Shown piece by piece: positions 42,123-51,120 of a DNA stretch of 64,000 nt. The translations under genes and the position numbers were made by a program. The DNA comes from Rhodospirillaceae bacterium (GTDB lineage Bacteria > Pseudomonadota > Alphaproteobacteria > GCA-2721365), in contig PBKC01000072.1 in assembly GCA_002721365.1 (NCBI GenBank), forward strand, positions 1-64,000, read 5' to 3'. Each line of letters begins with the position of its first letter. Position 1 is the stretch's first letter. The notes under the pieces were generated by a model. It was not told the DNA's origin. It ran no database searches and saw nothing but the letters and a program-made list of their open reading frames with translations.

Positions 42123-43136
42123 TCAGACGTCCATCCACTCGGGCACCGGCAGGTTCTTCTCGCGCAGGAAGGCGGGGTTGAAGACCTTGCTCTGGTAGCG
42201 GGTGCCGAAGTCGCAGAGCATGGTGACGACGGTATGGCCGGGACCGAGCTCCTTGGCGATACGGACCGCACCGGCGATGTTGATCGCCGTCGAGCCGCCG
42301 AGGATCAACCCTTCGTCGCGCACCAGGTCGAAGACAAAGGGCAGGGCCTCGGCATCGGGGATCTGAAAGGCTCGGTCGACCGGGGCACCCTCCAGATTCG
42401 CCGTGATGCGGCCCTGGCCGATCCCTTCGGTGATCGAGTTGCCTTCGGCCTTGAGCTCGCCATGGGCGTAGTGGTTGTACATCGCCGAGCCTTCCGGATC
42501 GGCGAGGCAGATCTGGACGTCCTTGCTCCGCTCCTTGAGCGCCATGCCGACTCCGGCCAGGGTGCCGCCGGTGCCGACCGCGGAAACGAAAGCGTCGACC
42601 TTGCCGGCCGTCTGGGCCCAGATCTCGGGACCGGTGCTGTCGATATGCGCCTGCCGGTTGGCGACGTTGTCGAACTGGTTGGCCCAGACAGCGCCGTTAG
42701 GCTCGGTCTTCGCCAGTTCCTCGGCCAGCCGGCCGGAATAGCGGACGTAATTGTCGGGGTTCTTGTACGGAACGGCGGGAACCAGCCGAAGGGCGGCGCC
42801 GGCGAGGCGCAGCATGTCCTTCTTTTCCTGGCTCTGCGTCTCGGGCATGACGATGACCGTCCGGTAACCCAGGGCATTGCCGACGACGGTAAGGCCGATC
42901 CCCGTATTGCCGGCGGTGCCCTCGACGATCACACCGCCGGGACGCAGCGTGCCGCGCTTTTCGGCATCGCGGATGATCCACAGGGCTGCCCGGTCCTTGA
43001 CCGAACTGCCGGGGTTCAGGAATTCGGCCTTGCCGAGAATGTCGCAGCCTGTCTGCTCCGAAACCTTGCGAAGCTTGACCAGCGGCGTGTTGCCGACCAG
43101 ACCGATGATGTCGTCGTAAACCCCGTCGCGCTGCAT
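42123..43136 (-). CDS. cysK: Cysteine synthase (O-acetylserine sulfhydrylase)
   Basis: A 337-residue PLP enzyme making cysteine from O-acetylserine and sulfide. The Schiff-base lysine is Lys47 in NPGSSVKDRAA, the substrate loop is EGTAGNTGIG (Ala in place of the usual Ser of TSGNTG), and the C-terminal GSTAINIAGAVR binds phosphate. Such sequences (with the long ASSOCIATED C-terminus CDFGTRYQSKVFNPAFL) form a common alphaproteobacterial branch. It heads the minus-strand sulfur-related run with AlaX and the sulfurtransferases. Confidence 0.9.
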   Translation of the reverse strand: MQRDGVYDDIIGLVGNTPLVKLRKVSEQTGCDILGKAEFLNPGSSVKDRAALWIIRDAEKRGTLRPGGVIVEGTAGNTGIGLTVVGNALGYRTVIVMPETQSQEKKDMLRLAGAALRLVPAVPYKNPDNYVRYSGRLAEELAKTEPNGAVWANQFDNVANRQAHIDSTGPEIWAQTAGKVDAFVSAVGTGGTLAGVGMALKERSKDVQICLADPEGSAMYNHYAHGELKAEGNSITEGIGQGRITANLEGAPVDRAFQIPDAEALPFVFDLVRDEGLILGGSTAINIAGAVRIAKELGPGHTVVTMLCDFGTRYQSKVFNPAFLREKNLPVPEWMDV

Positions 43137-43284
43137 GCGCGCTTACCTCCCGCTACTCTCTCTCACGACCGAATGCGCACGATGCATGCCGGCCGCGCCA
43201 CCGTCTCCGACGTCATGCGCGGCGGAACCGGGCGACGGCGGAAGCCGGCGTGCGGCGAGCACACGCCGTCCGCTTAGGCCTTTC

Positions 43285-44118
43285 CTACGCCGGCCGTGGG
43301 CCGCGCCGGATCAGGCCGCGCTGCGGATCGTACCCCATGATCGCGATGACGAGGAACCCGATGACGCAGCCGGTGACCACGACCGCCGCGGTCAGGTTGA
43401 ACTGGCCGAAGGTCGCGTAGCGGATCAGCTCGACGCCGTAGGTGAAGGGATTCACGTTGGCGAGCCAGTAGACGATGTAGACGCCCCGCTCCTCCAACCG
43501 CCACAGGGGATAGAGGGCGGAGGAGATGAAGAACATCGGGAAGATGACGAAGTTCATCGTTCCCGCGAAGTTTTCGAGCTGCTTGATGTAGACCGACAGC
43601 AGCAGGCCCATGGCGCCCAGCATCAGGCCGGTGAGGATCACCGCCGGCAGGGCGTAGAGGAACCCGATCATCGGCGTGTTGATGTGAACGTAGGTGGTGA
43701 TCACCGGCACGCAGATGACCAGGAACACATAAGCCTGGATCACCGAGAGGATGGTGCCGGAGATCAGCTTGGCGGTGAGCAGGTACCAGCGGGGCAGGGG
43801 GGCGGTAAGCAGCAGGCGCATCACCCCCATCTCCCGGTCGTAGACCATCGACAGCGAGGACTGCATGCCGCTGAACAGCAACACCATGCCGAGGAGGCCG
43901 GGGATGATGTACTCCTCGTAGGGCACGTTCTGGACCGGGTAGGGGTGATACATCCCCGGATCGACGCCGGTCACGCTGCCGACGCCGGCCGCGAACACGA
44001 ACAGCCACAACGCCGGCCGCACGAAGGCGGAGATCAGCCGGCCGCGCTGTTGGCTGAACTTGATGATCTCGCGGCGGGTCACCGCTTTCAGCGCATTTAT
44101 GGCGTGACTGGTCTGCAT
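43285..44118 (-). CDS. ABC-2 type permease of the PQQ-associated exporter
   Basis: A 277-residue inner-membrane permease with about six helices, of the DrrB/NodJ-like ABC-2 class. Segments typical of the quinoprotein-associated set are FVRPALWLFVFAAGVGS, YDREMGVMRLLLTAPLPRWY and VNPFTYGVELIRYATFGQFN. It would pair with the ATPase at 46447. It is the last gene of a four-gene minus-strand operon that accompanies PQQ-dependent alcohol oxidation systems in other bacteria; the exported substrate is unknown. Confidence 0.87.
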   Translation of the reverse strand: MQTSHAINALKAVTRREIIKFSQQRGRLISAFVRPALWLFVFAAGVGSVTGVDPGMYHPYPVQNVPYEEYIIPGLLGMVLLFSGMQSSLSMVYDREMGVMRLLLTAPLPRWYLLTAKLISGTILSVIQAYVFLVICVPVITTYVHINTPMIGFLYALPAVILTGLMLGAMGLLLSVYIKQLENFAGTMNFVIFPMFFISSALYPLWRLEERGVYIVYWLANVNPFTYGVELIRYATFGQFNLTAAVVVTGCVIGFLVIAIMGYDPQRGLIRRGPRPA

Positions 44119-44177
44119 GGCCCGACGTTTCCCTGTTTGCTCTCTTCAGACCCCGGCTGTTCCGCCGGGTGCCTGCG

Positions 44178-45401
44178 TTACTGGTTCTTCAGCTTGCACT
44201 GAGACTCACGCTCGTCGATGCCGAGCGTGTCGAGGTTGTTGGTGCGATGGACGAAGGCCGGAAGCGGCGCGTTGGCCACCGTCCAGTTCTCCGTCGTCAG
44301 CAGGATCGGCTGGCGAAGCTGGTTGTCCCACGGCCGGAAGTTGAGCGACGGCCCCTTGGACCCGTCGACCTTCAGCGCATCGCTCTTCATGTACTGGACG
44401 ATCCCGTCGAAGTCCTTCGACTTGGCGCGGACCACCGATTCGCCGATCGCCCGCACCGCGACCCAGGCGCCCCAGTCGGTGGCGTTCATCCGCCGGCCGT
44501 GCATGCGCTGGAACCGCCCCTGAAGCTGCGGTGCGCCGTGGCGCAGGTAGGACCAGTGCCAAGCCCTGGCCATCAGCCCGGCCGAACCGACGACGGGTAC
44601 CGGACGGACGGTGTCATAGGGGACGCCGAGAGCGAACTCGCCATCGGTATCCGCTACGTAGACGACCTCGTAGTCGGCTCGTCCGGTGAGGAAGCGGAGG
44701 TCGTTCTGCTCTCGCGCTCGCGGATCGCTGCTGAGGACGAAGTCGCGGATTTCCTCGATGTCGCCGCCGAAGATACCCATCGACCGTTTGAGTGCGGCGA
44801 CCATGGCGTCGTCCTGGGGCAGGGGGCCCTTCAGGACCAGCACGTCCCGCCACTTCTTGTCGACGAGGAACTGGACCATCGCGTCGGCCATCATCGCGTC
44901 GCTGGGCGCGGTGTGCATCAGGTTGGCCTGGCATTGGGCGTTCCGGACTGAATCGCCGGTCGCCGAAACGTTCATCAGCAGGACGTCGAGATCGGCGAGC
45001 TGGGCCGCTACATCGGCCAACATCTCGGTCGGTGCGTCGACGAGCACGAACTGGATCCCCGTCTCGCGCATCGCCTTGATGGCCGCGACCATCGCGGCGG
45101 TGTCCTTCGCCCGCGTCGGCTCGAGAGCGAACGCCATCCCGGCGATCATCTCGAACGGCTTGATATCCGCGATGCCGAGCTCGGCGCCCGCGAGCGGCCA
45201 GCGATTATAGAGGTCTTCGCCGGTGCGGATGTCGATCGGATGGACGCCCCAGTCGAGATAGCGCTGGTCGTCGATCAGGTCGACATAGCCGATCGTCAGG
45301 GTGGGATTGTCCTGGGCATGCGCCAAGCCGGTCATCCCCGCAAAGGCGAGGATGGCCGCCAGCATCATGCGCCGGCATAAGCCCGCGCTCGCTCGTGGCA
45401 T
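44178..45401 (-). CDS. Exported substrate-binding-like protein of the PQQ-associated ABC system
   Basis: A 407-residue periplasmic-binding-protein-like component with a signal peptide (MPRASAGLCRRMMLAAILAF to GLAHAQ). It reads like a branched-chain amino acid-type binding protein and carries the LTIGYVDLIDDQRYLDWGVH start, RTGEDLYNRWPLAGAELGI and the C-terminal QCKLKNQ that mark the quinoprotein-associated set. CTGACGGAGG is placed correctly before ATG 45401. The frame is open to 45884 but that stretch overlaps the next gene. It acts in the periplasm with the permease and ATPase; substrate unknown. Confidence 0.85.
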   Translation of the reverse strand: MPRASAGLCRRMMLAAILAFAGMTGLAHAQDNPTLTIGYVDLIDDQRYLDWGVHPIDIRTGEDLYNRWPLAGAELGIADIKPFEMIAGMAFALEPTRAKDTAAMVAAIKAMRETGIQFVLVDAPTEMLADVAAQLADLDVLLMNVSATGDSVRNAQCQANLMHTAPSDAMMADAMVQFLVDKKWRDVLVLKGPLPQDDAMVAALKRSMGIFGGDIEEIRDFVLSSDPRAREQNDLRFLTGRADYEVVYVADTDGEFALGVPYDTVRPVPVVGSAGLMARAWHWSYLRHGAPQLQGRFQRMHGRRMNATDWGAWVAVRAIGESVVRAKSKDFDGIVQYMKSDALKVDGSKGPSLNFRPWDNQLRQPILLTTENWTVANAPLPAFVHRTNNLDTLGIDERESQCKLKNQ

Positions 45402-45412
45402 GAGTGCCTCCG

Positions 45413-46390
45413 TCAGTCGTCGATGCGTGCGGTGTGCGGCGTGCGGCCGGTTGCGACCGAAGTGATGGGCCGGAAGGCCTCGGCATCGATCACGGTGATG
45501 TCGTCGCTGCCGCCGTTGGTCACCACCAGCACCTTGTCGTCCTTGGTGAGCGCCGCACCCCAGACCCGGTCGCCGACCAGCAGGTAGTCGGTCACCTCGC
45601 GAGTGGCGACGTCGACACGGGCAACATGCTTGGCGCGCCCCAGCGTCACATAGGCGGTCTTGCCGTCGCTGGTGATGGCGAAGTCGACGGGGGTGATGTC
45701 CTCCTCCCGCATGCCGCGCCGCTCGAAGCGGATCTCGCCGATCTGCTCCAGCGTCTGGGTGTCGACGATGCTGACGGTGCCGCCGAGCTCGTTGGTTACC
45801 CAGTATTCGTGGCGGTCGGCGAGAACGGCACCACGGCGCGGCCGGTTGCCGACCAGCACCCGGCCGACGATCTCGCCGGCCCATGGATCGATGGCGGCGA
45901 CGGTGTTCGTCGCCTCGGAGGTAACGTAGACGGTCTTCCCGTCGGGGGCGAAGGTCACGCCCTCAGGCTCCAGCCCGACGTTCTCCACCACCCGCAGCAC
46001 CTCCTTGCTGGCGATGTCGATCACGGTCGCTTCGCCGTCGTCTTCGTTGGAGACGACCAGGATCTTGCCCGACGGATCGATGTCGAAGATCTCCGGATCC
46101 TCGCCGGTCGGGACCGTATCGACCACTTCCAGCGTCGCGATGTCGATGACCTCGATGTGGTCGTCGCCACTGGTCGCTACGAACAGCTTGGTATGGTCGG
46201 GGCTGAAATGGATATCGCGCGGCCGGCGGCCCGTCGGGATCTGCTTGATGATCTCGTAGCTCTTGCCGTCGACGACGGTCACCGTGTCGTCGCGCTCGTT
46301 ACTGACGAAGATGTAGCCGGTGTCCTTCGCCTCCGCGGTTCCGGCGACGACGAGCGCCGTCAGCGCGGCCAAGAGAACTCCTCTGCCCAT
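45413..46390 (-). CDS. PQQ-associated exported beta-propeller (YVTN repeat) protein
   Basis: A 325-residue protein with a signal peptide (MGRGVLLAALTALVVAGTAE to AKD) and about seven YVTN-type propeller repeats, for example GYIFVSNERDDTVTVVDGKS, KLFVATSGDDHIEVID, KTVYVTSEATNTVAAID and KVLVVTNGGSDDITVID. It matches the beta-propeller that accompanies PQQ-dependent catabolism genes. GGGAG lies 8 bases before the ATG at 46390. Role unknown; such propellers are periplasmic and may bind a ligand or partner protein. Confidence 0.87.
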   Translation of the reverse strand: MGRGVLLAALTALVVAGTAEAKDTGYIFVSNERDDTVTVVDGKSYEIIKQIPTGRRPRDIHFSPDHTKLFVATSGDDHIEVIDIATLEVVDTVPTGEDPEIFDIDPSGKILVVSNEDDGEATVIDIASKEVLRVVENVGLEPEGVTFAPDGKTVYVTSEATNTVAAIDPWAGEIVGRVLVGNRPRRGAVLADRHEYWVTNELGGTVSIVDTQTLEQIGEIRFERRGMREEDITPVDFAITSDGKTAYVTLGRAKHVARVDVATREVTDYLLVGDRVWGAALTKDDKVLVVTNGGSDDITVIDAEAFRPITSVATGRTPHTARIDD

Positions 46391-46446
46391 GACCATTACT
46401 CCCTCTCGCTTGTCCTTCCGGCGTGCACCTTGCTGCCCGCTCTCGT

Positions 46447-47235
46447 TCATGCGGCCGCGGCCCCGGACGTCAAGGCGACGAACGCGTCGTAAAGATCCTT
46501 CGCGCCGGCATCCTTCACGACGGATTCGGGCGTCCCGTCCTTCAGGATGTGTCCCTGATGGAGGACGATCACGCGGTCCGCCTTTTCGGCCTCGTCGACA
46601 AGATGGGTCGACCAGAGGATCGCCATGTCGCGCTCGCCCTTCAGCTCCAGCACGTATGACAGGAGATCGCGGCGCGACTGCGGGTCGAGGCCCACCGTCG
46701 GCTCGTCCATCAAAAGGATCGGCGGTCGATGAAGCAGCGCCCGCGCCAGCTCCACCCGTCGACGCTGTCCGCCGCTCAAGTTCCGCGCCGACTCGTTGGT
46801 TCGGTCCTGCAGGTCAACGCGCCCCAGCTCGTCATGGATGCGTGCCTCCATGGCCTTGCCGCCCATGCCGTGCAGATTGCCATGGAAGCGCATGTTGTTG
46901 AGCACCGACACATCCAGATCGAGGGTCGGCTGCTGGAAGACGATGCCGAGATGGGCCAGCGCCTTGACCGCATCCGTGCGGATGTCATAGCCGGCGATTT
47001 TCAGCGTTCCGGCATCGGCGACGAAGAGCCCGCTCATGAGCTGGAACAAGGTCGTCTTGCCGGCGCCGTTCGGTCCAAGAAGTGCTACGAACTCGCCGGC
47101 TCGAATGGCGAAGCCGACCCCATCGAGCGCCTTGCGCGGACCGTACGACTTGCTGAGTCCGCTGATATCGAGGACCGCTGGATGGTCCTTCTCCGTCATC
47201 GCCTCCACGGCTGGTCCCCTAGTCATGACAGTCAT
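46447..47235 (-). CDS. ATP-binding protein of the PQQ-associated ABC exporter
   Basis: A 262-residue ABC ATPase with Walker A GPNGAGKTTL, signature LSGGQRRRVELAR and Walker B ILLMDEPTVGLDP, an export-type (DrrA-like) arrangement. It powers the permease at 43285. GAGG seven bases before ATG 47235 supports this start over ATG 47226 and ATG 47199. It is the first gene of the four-gene operon; the order ATPase, propeller, binding protein, permease is that seen beside PQQ-alcohol dehydrogenases elsewhere. Confidence 0.9.
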   Translation of the reverse strand: MTVMTRGPAVEAMTEKDHPAVLDISGLSKSYGPRKALDGVGFAIRAGEFVALLGPNGAGKTTLFQLMSGLFVADAGTLKIAGYDIRTDAVKALAHLGIVFQQPTLDLDVSVLNNMRFHGNLHGMGGKAMEARIHDELGRVDLQDRTNESARNLSGGQRRRVELARALLHRPPILLMDEPTVGLDPQSRRDLLSYVLELKGERDMAILWSTHLVDEAEKADRVIVLHQGHILKDGTPESVVKDAGAKDLYDAFVALTSGAAAA

Positions 47236-47307
47236 AAGCGTACCTCGTGCCGAATCCGCCTCGTCACCGGCCGGCAGCCGACGTGACGAAGCGCGTGGCA
47301 TCTTTCT

Positions 47308-48114
47308 TCATGCGGCATCGTCGGCGCTCCTGTCGCGCGCCTGTTCCTCGGCCAGCCCGTGAAGTAGCGAATTATGCTGCTCCAGCAGTGACTTCCGGAA
47401 CGCCTCCACCTTCGGATCTTCGATGTTGCGGGGTCGTGGCAGGTCGACGGTCACGTCGAGAATCACCCGCGAGGGTCCGCGCGATAGAAACAGGATGCGA
47501 TCGCCGAGAAAGATCGCTTCCCGGAGATCGTGGGTCACGAACAGCACCGTGGTCGGCCGAGACTGCCAGAGTTCCAGCAGCATGGACCGCAACCGGTTTC
47601 CGACCGGCGCATCGAGCGAGACGAACGGTTCGTCGAGCAGAAGCAGCCTGGGTTCGATCGCGAAGGCCCGCGCCAGCGCCACACGGCGCTGCATGCCGCC
47701 CGACAGCCGGTTCGGGAAGACGTCGAGGGAATCCCCCAGTTGCATCTCCTCGAGGATGCGTTCGGCACGGCCCGAGTTCGCTTCCTCGTCGCCGAGGACG
47801 ATCCGCACGTTGTCGCGCACGGACAGCCATGGCAGCAGCCGCGGCGTCTGGAACATGTAGCCGATGGGGGTGGCGTCGAGCGGCGTGCCGTCGCTGAACT
47901 CGACGCGCCCCTCGGCTTCCTTGTCCAGACCCGCCATGATGTTGAGCATCGTCGTCTTGCCGCAGCCCGAAGGGCCGACGATGCAGCAGAACTGGCGCCC
48001 GGGAACGTCGAAGGCCAAGTCGGCGATGGCAACCCGTCCGCCGCCCGGCGCTTCGGCCGGATAGACCTTGCGGTCGATCCGGACCTGAAGGTTTTCGGTG
48101 GTCATTGCGTCCAT
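47308..48114 (-). CDS. ATP-binding protein of a taurine/nitrate-type ABC importer
   Basis: A 268-residue import-type ATPase with Walker A GPSGCGKTTML, a Q-loop QTPRLLPWLSVRDNV, signature LSGGMQRRVALARAF and Walker B LLLDEPFVSLDA, as in SsuB/TauB/NrtD proteins. It couples ATP use to uptake through the permease at 48122. The substrate cannot be read from the ATPase. It is in the same run as the PQQ-associated exporter, with a 73-base gap. Confidence 0.92.
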   Translation of the reverse strand: MDAMTTENLQVRIDRKVYPAEAPGGGRVAIADLAFDVPGRQFCCIVGPSGCGKTTMLNIMAGLDKEAEGRVEFSDGTPLDATPIGYMFQTPRLLPWLSVRDNVRIVLGDEEANSGRAERILEEMQLGDSLDVFPNRLSGGMQRRVALARAFAIEPRLLLLDEPFVSLDAPVGNRLRSMLLELWQSRPTTVLFVTHDLREAIFLGDRILFLSRGPSRVILDVTVDLPRPRNIEDPKVEAFRKSLLEQHNSLLHGLAEEQARDRSADDAA

Positions 48115-48121
48115 GACGGCC

Positions 48122-48892
48122 CTATTTCCGCCAGCGCATGATATGGCGCTCGATCGGCGCGACGACGCCTAGTTCGACGAACATCATCACCGCGACGAAG
48201 GCCAGGGTGTAGGCCAGGATTCCGGCGATATCGAACAGGCTGAAATAGACGCTGAGCTGAAAACCCACGCCGTTGCTGCGCCCCAACAGCTCGACCACCA
48301 GCACGATCTTCCAGATCAGGGCCACCCCGGTGCGGGCGGACGCCATGATGTAGGGATAGAGCTGAGGGAGGAAGAACTTGAAGAAGCGGCGCTGACGGTC
48401 GACGTGGAAGACTTGCGCGACCTGCAGCAACTCCCGGTCTACCGCACGCGTTCCTTCGCGCATGATGACGATGACGTTCGGGATCTTGTTCAGCGAAACG
48501 GCGATGATCGCCGCGACCTCGGTCAGCCCGAACCACACGTAGCACAGGATGATGATGACCAGTGCCGGGATGTTGAGGAACAGGATCAGCCAGCCGTCCA
48601 GGAGGATGTCCAGCCGTTTCCTCAGTCCCATCACGATGCCGACGGCGACGCCGATGATCATCGCGATCGCGAAGCTGACCACGACCCGGAACAGGGTGAT
48701 GGCCAAGTCTGAGAGCAGGCGCCCGTCGACCAGGTTGTAGTAGAAGGACTCCGCGACGGCGCCGGGTCCGGGCAGAACCCGGCTCTGGGCGATCTCCGCG
48801 GCCAGGGCCCAGACCAGGACCAGCAGAGCGGCCGAAAAAAGTCTGAGCCACGGACCCGAATTCCCCAGGCGCAATGGCTGGGCGAGATTCAA
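48122..48892 (-). CDS. Permease of a taurine/nitrate-type ABC importer
   Basis: A 256-residue binding-protein-dependent permease with six predicted helices. The conserved cytoplasmic EAA loop appears as MREGTRAVDRELLQVAQVFH, contacting the ATPase. It overlaps the binding-protein gene by four bases (48889-48892) and lies 7 bases before the ATPase gene, so the three form a tight operon. Confidence 0.9.
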   Translation of the reverse strand: MNLAQPLRLGNSGPWLRLFSAALLVLVWALAAEIAQSRVLPGPGAVAESFYYNLVDGRLLSDLAITLFRVVVSFAIAMIIGVAVGIVMGLRKRLDILLDGWLILFLNIPALVIIILCYVWFGLTEVAAIIAVSLNKIPNVIVIMREGTRAVDRELLQVAQVFHVDRQRRFFKFFLPQLYPYIMASARTGVALIWKIVLVVELLGRSNGVGFQLSVYFSLFDIAGILAYTLAFVAVMMFVELGVVAPIERHIMRWRK

Positions 48893-49890
48893 AACGCGCC
48901 GGTCCAGAGAGTGCCGGGCGCCAGTTCCGTCGCATTGCCGACGAGATCACGCCCGCCCCATTCGGCGACGATCGCGAATGCCTGACGAATTGCTTCGGCC
49001 TGTTCCGGCCCATAGTCCTCGATGATGCCCTCGCGGTAAGCGTCCCGGAGAGCGAACAGCGTTTCGTCGTCCTTGGCGCCGGTCATCGACCGGAGTTCCT
49101 CCCACTCCTCGTCGGAGGTGGCCATGATCGAGCTCGCCTCCTTGGACGCGGCGATGAACCCTGCCACGGCATCCTCATGGTCGGCTGCGAACGACTCCCG
49201 GAACACATAGCCGATCAACGGCAGCTTTCCGCTCACGCCGAGTTCGGGCAGCAGCTCCTGCACGGTGATGATCGCCCGATGGCCGGCGGCCTTCAGACGA
49301 GCCGTGTAGTTCCAGTAGTTGAGGACCGCGTCGAGCTCTCCCTGCGTGAACTTCTCGTTCAGCAGCGGCGGAGCCGCGTAGGCGGGATCGACCATGTCGG
49401 CCAGATCCTCGCCGATGGTCTTCTTCGAATAGGCGCGGAGCAGAAGCCAGCTCTTGTCGAGCGCGCCGCCGGCGACGCCGACACGCGCCCCGTCGAGGTC
49501 GGCCAGAGAATGGACGTCGGAGTCTCCGTGCACCGTGAGGGCGCCGGCGGCGGTAGAGTAAGGGACGAACGTGTAGTCGGCGCCGGCGTCGCGCTGACGG
49601 GACACCCAGAGCCAGTCGGTGACGATCATGTCGACCGCGCGGCTCTGCAGAGCGATGGAGGTTGCATCCTTGTTCGCGAGGGGGACGACCTCGACATCGA
49701 CACCGTGCTTGGTGTCGAGCCCGTGCCGTTTGATGACGTCGAGCTCCCAATTGACGGTGCCGTAGGCGAGCACGCCGACGCTCAGCGTCTCTTCGGCGGC
49801 GGCGCTGCTGGGTTGAAGCGCACAAAGCATCAGGGCCGCACTAATCGCCCCTGCGCCGGCGCGGCGGGTGATCGCGCCGAACCAGGTCAT
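48889..49890 (-). CDS. Substrate-binding protein of a taurine/nitrate-type ABC importer
   Basis: A 333-residue NMT1/SsuA-like periplasmic binding protein with a signal peptide (MTWFGAITRRAGAGAISAAL to SSAAAEE). Family segments are LSVGVLAYGTVNWELDVIKR, ALQSRAVDMIVTDWLWVSRQ and GVAGGALDKSWLLLRAY. The substrate (sulfonate, thiamine precursor or other) is unknown. GGAGG lies 11 bases before the ATG at 49890; the longer frame to 50106 has no support. It is the first gene of its operon. Confidence 0.9.
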   Translation of the reverse strand: MTWFGAITRRAGAGAISAALMLCALQPSSAAAEETLSVGVLAYGTVNWELDVIKRHGLDTKHGVDVEVVPLANKDATSIALQSRAVDMIVTDWLWVSRQRDAGADYTFVPYSTAAGALTVHGDSDVHSLADLDGARVGVAGGALDKSWLLLRAYSKKTIGEDLADMVDPAYAAPPLLNEKFTQGELDAVLNYWNYTARLKAAGHRAIITVQELLPELGVSGKLPLIGYVFRESFAADHEDAVAGFIAASKEASSIMATSDEEWEELRSMTGAKDDETLFALRDAYREGIIEDYGPEQAEAIRQAFAIVAEWGGRDLVGNATELAPGTLWTGAF

Positions 49891-50083
49891 ACCCAAGCGA
49901 ACCTCCCGGAAAAAAATTCCTACACGGTGGACTGATCTTGCCGCCAGTTTCCAGATTTCGAACCGTCTATATAGCGATTGGAAAAGCGCTCGCAAAGGTC
50001 GGGACCCGAAGAATTCGGCCGGTTGCAGAGCCTTTCCGATGCTCCCTTTCGAACGCTCGAAAATGGCATGGTCCTCGCATGTT

Positions 50084-50099
50084 TGGCGACAGCCCTGCG
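50084..50099 (+). promoter_or_regulatory. Candidate sigma-54 promoter before the DUF1217 gene
   Basis: TGGCGACAGCCCTGCG has GG and GC exactly 12 bases apart as in the sigma-54 consensus TGGCACG-N4-TTGC, with matches at TGGC and TGC. It would start transcription about 50 bases before the gene. In alphaproteobacteria many flagellar genes use sigma-54. Confidence 0.4.
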
Positions 50100-50159
50100 A
50101 CATCATGTGTGCGGGCGTGTTTTCTGATAGCGTGATCTCTGCGGTTCAGGAGTCGGTTC

Positions 50160-50948
50160 ATGGTGGCACTTAGCGGCAGCAGCGGAAGCTCGGGTCTCTC
50201 GGCCATGCTGATCTATCAGTCGCTGCAGAAGACCGGCGACAAACAGATGGCGCAGTTCAAGAAGGATCCGCAGATCGCGAAGGAAGTCGACTACTTCCGG
50301 GAGCAGGTCGGCAAGATCGAGAGCGTCGATGAATTCATCAACGATCGCCGCCTGATGGCCTTCGCCCTGTCGGCGTTCGGTATGGAAGGAGAGCTTCAGT
50401 ATCTCGGGCGCATGCGCAAGGTGCTGTCCGAATCTCCCGCCAACGAAGACGCGCTGGTCAACAAGCTCATCGATCCGCGGTTCAAGGAAATCGCCTCCGC
50501 TTTCGAATTCGCCGACAAGGGGCTGTCGAAACTGGAAAGCAGCACGTTCGTCAACTCGGTGGTCGACCGGTACTACACCAACGAGTTCGAGGTGCGCCTG
50601 GGTGAGCAGAACCCGGCTCTGCGAGAGGTTGCTTACTTCAAGCGGAAGATCGGCAACATCAAGAATACGTACAACATCTTGGGCGATCAGGTGCTTCGCG
50701 AGGTCGTGACGTCGACCTTTGACTTGCCGAAGCAAATCGCGCTGCAGTCTGTGGACAAGCAAAAGGCGCTGATCGAGGCGCGTGTGGATATCGAGGATTT
50801 CAAGGACCCCGAATTCGTCGAGAAGTTCGCACAACGTTACTTGATCAAGAAGGATCTGGAGGCGACGCAGAGCGGTACCGGGTTCTCCGGCGGCGACTCC
50901 TATCTTCTGTCGCTTTTCCCCTCCGGCGGCGTCAGCTTTCTCGTCTGA
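50160..50948 (+). CDS. DUF1217 family protein, flagellum-associated type
   Basis: A 262-residue protein of the DUF1217 family, with LIYQSLQKTGDKQMAQFKKD, FINDRRLMAFALSAFGME, FVNSVVDRYYTNEFEVRLGE and AYFKRKIGNIKNTYNILGD. The family is often coded in flagellar clusters of alphaproteobacteria and shows repeated helical units, but its task is not established. GGAG lies 7 bases before the ATG. No flagellar structural gene is in this window; the following receiver and HPt-like genes fit a signalling or motility setting. Confidence 0.83.
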   Translation: MVALSGSSGSSGLSAMLIYQSLQKTGDKQMAQFKKDPQIAKEVDYFREQVGKIESVDEFINDRRLMAFALSAFGMEGELQYLGRMRKVLSESPANEDALVNKLIDPRFKEIASAFEFADKGLSKLESSTFVNSVVDRYYTNEFEVRLGEQNPALREVAYFKRKIGNIKNTYNILGDQVLREVVTSTFDLPKQIALQSVDKQKALIEARVDIEDFKDPEFVEKFAQRYLIKKDLEATQSGTGFSGGDSYLLSLFPSGGVSFLV

Positions 50949-51120
50949 GGCGACCGGACGACGTCAGTCCCCTGGGCACGCTGCGGGGGAATCCCCTTCT
51001 ATGTGGCGGAACTCCGCTGATTTGCTAGTATCGGCGTGAAACAGCGATGCGGACACTGGGGGGACGCTCCGGTGTTAATGCGTTGCAACCACACTTGCCG
51101 ATAACGACCAGTCGAGTCGA

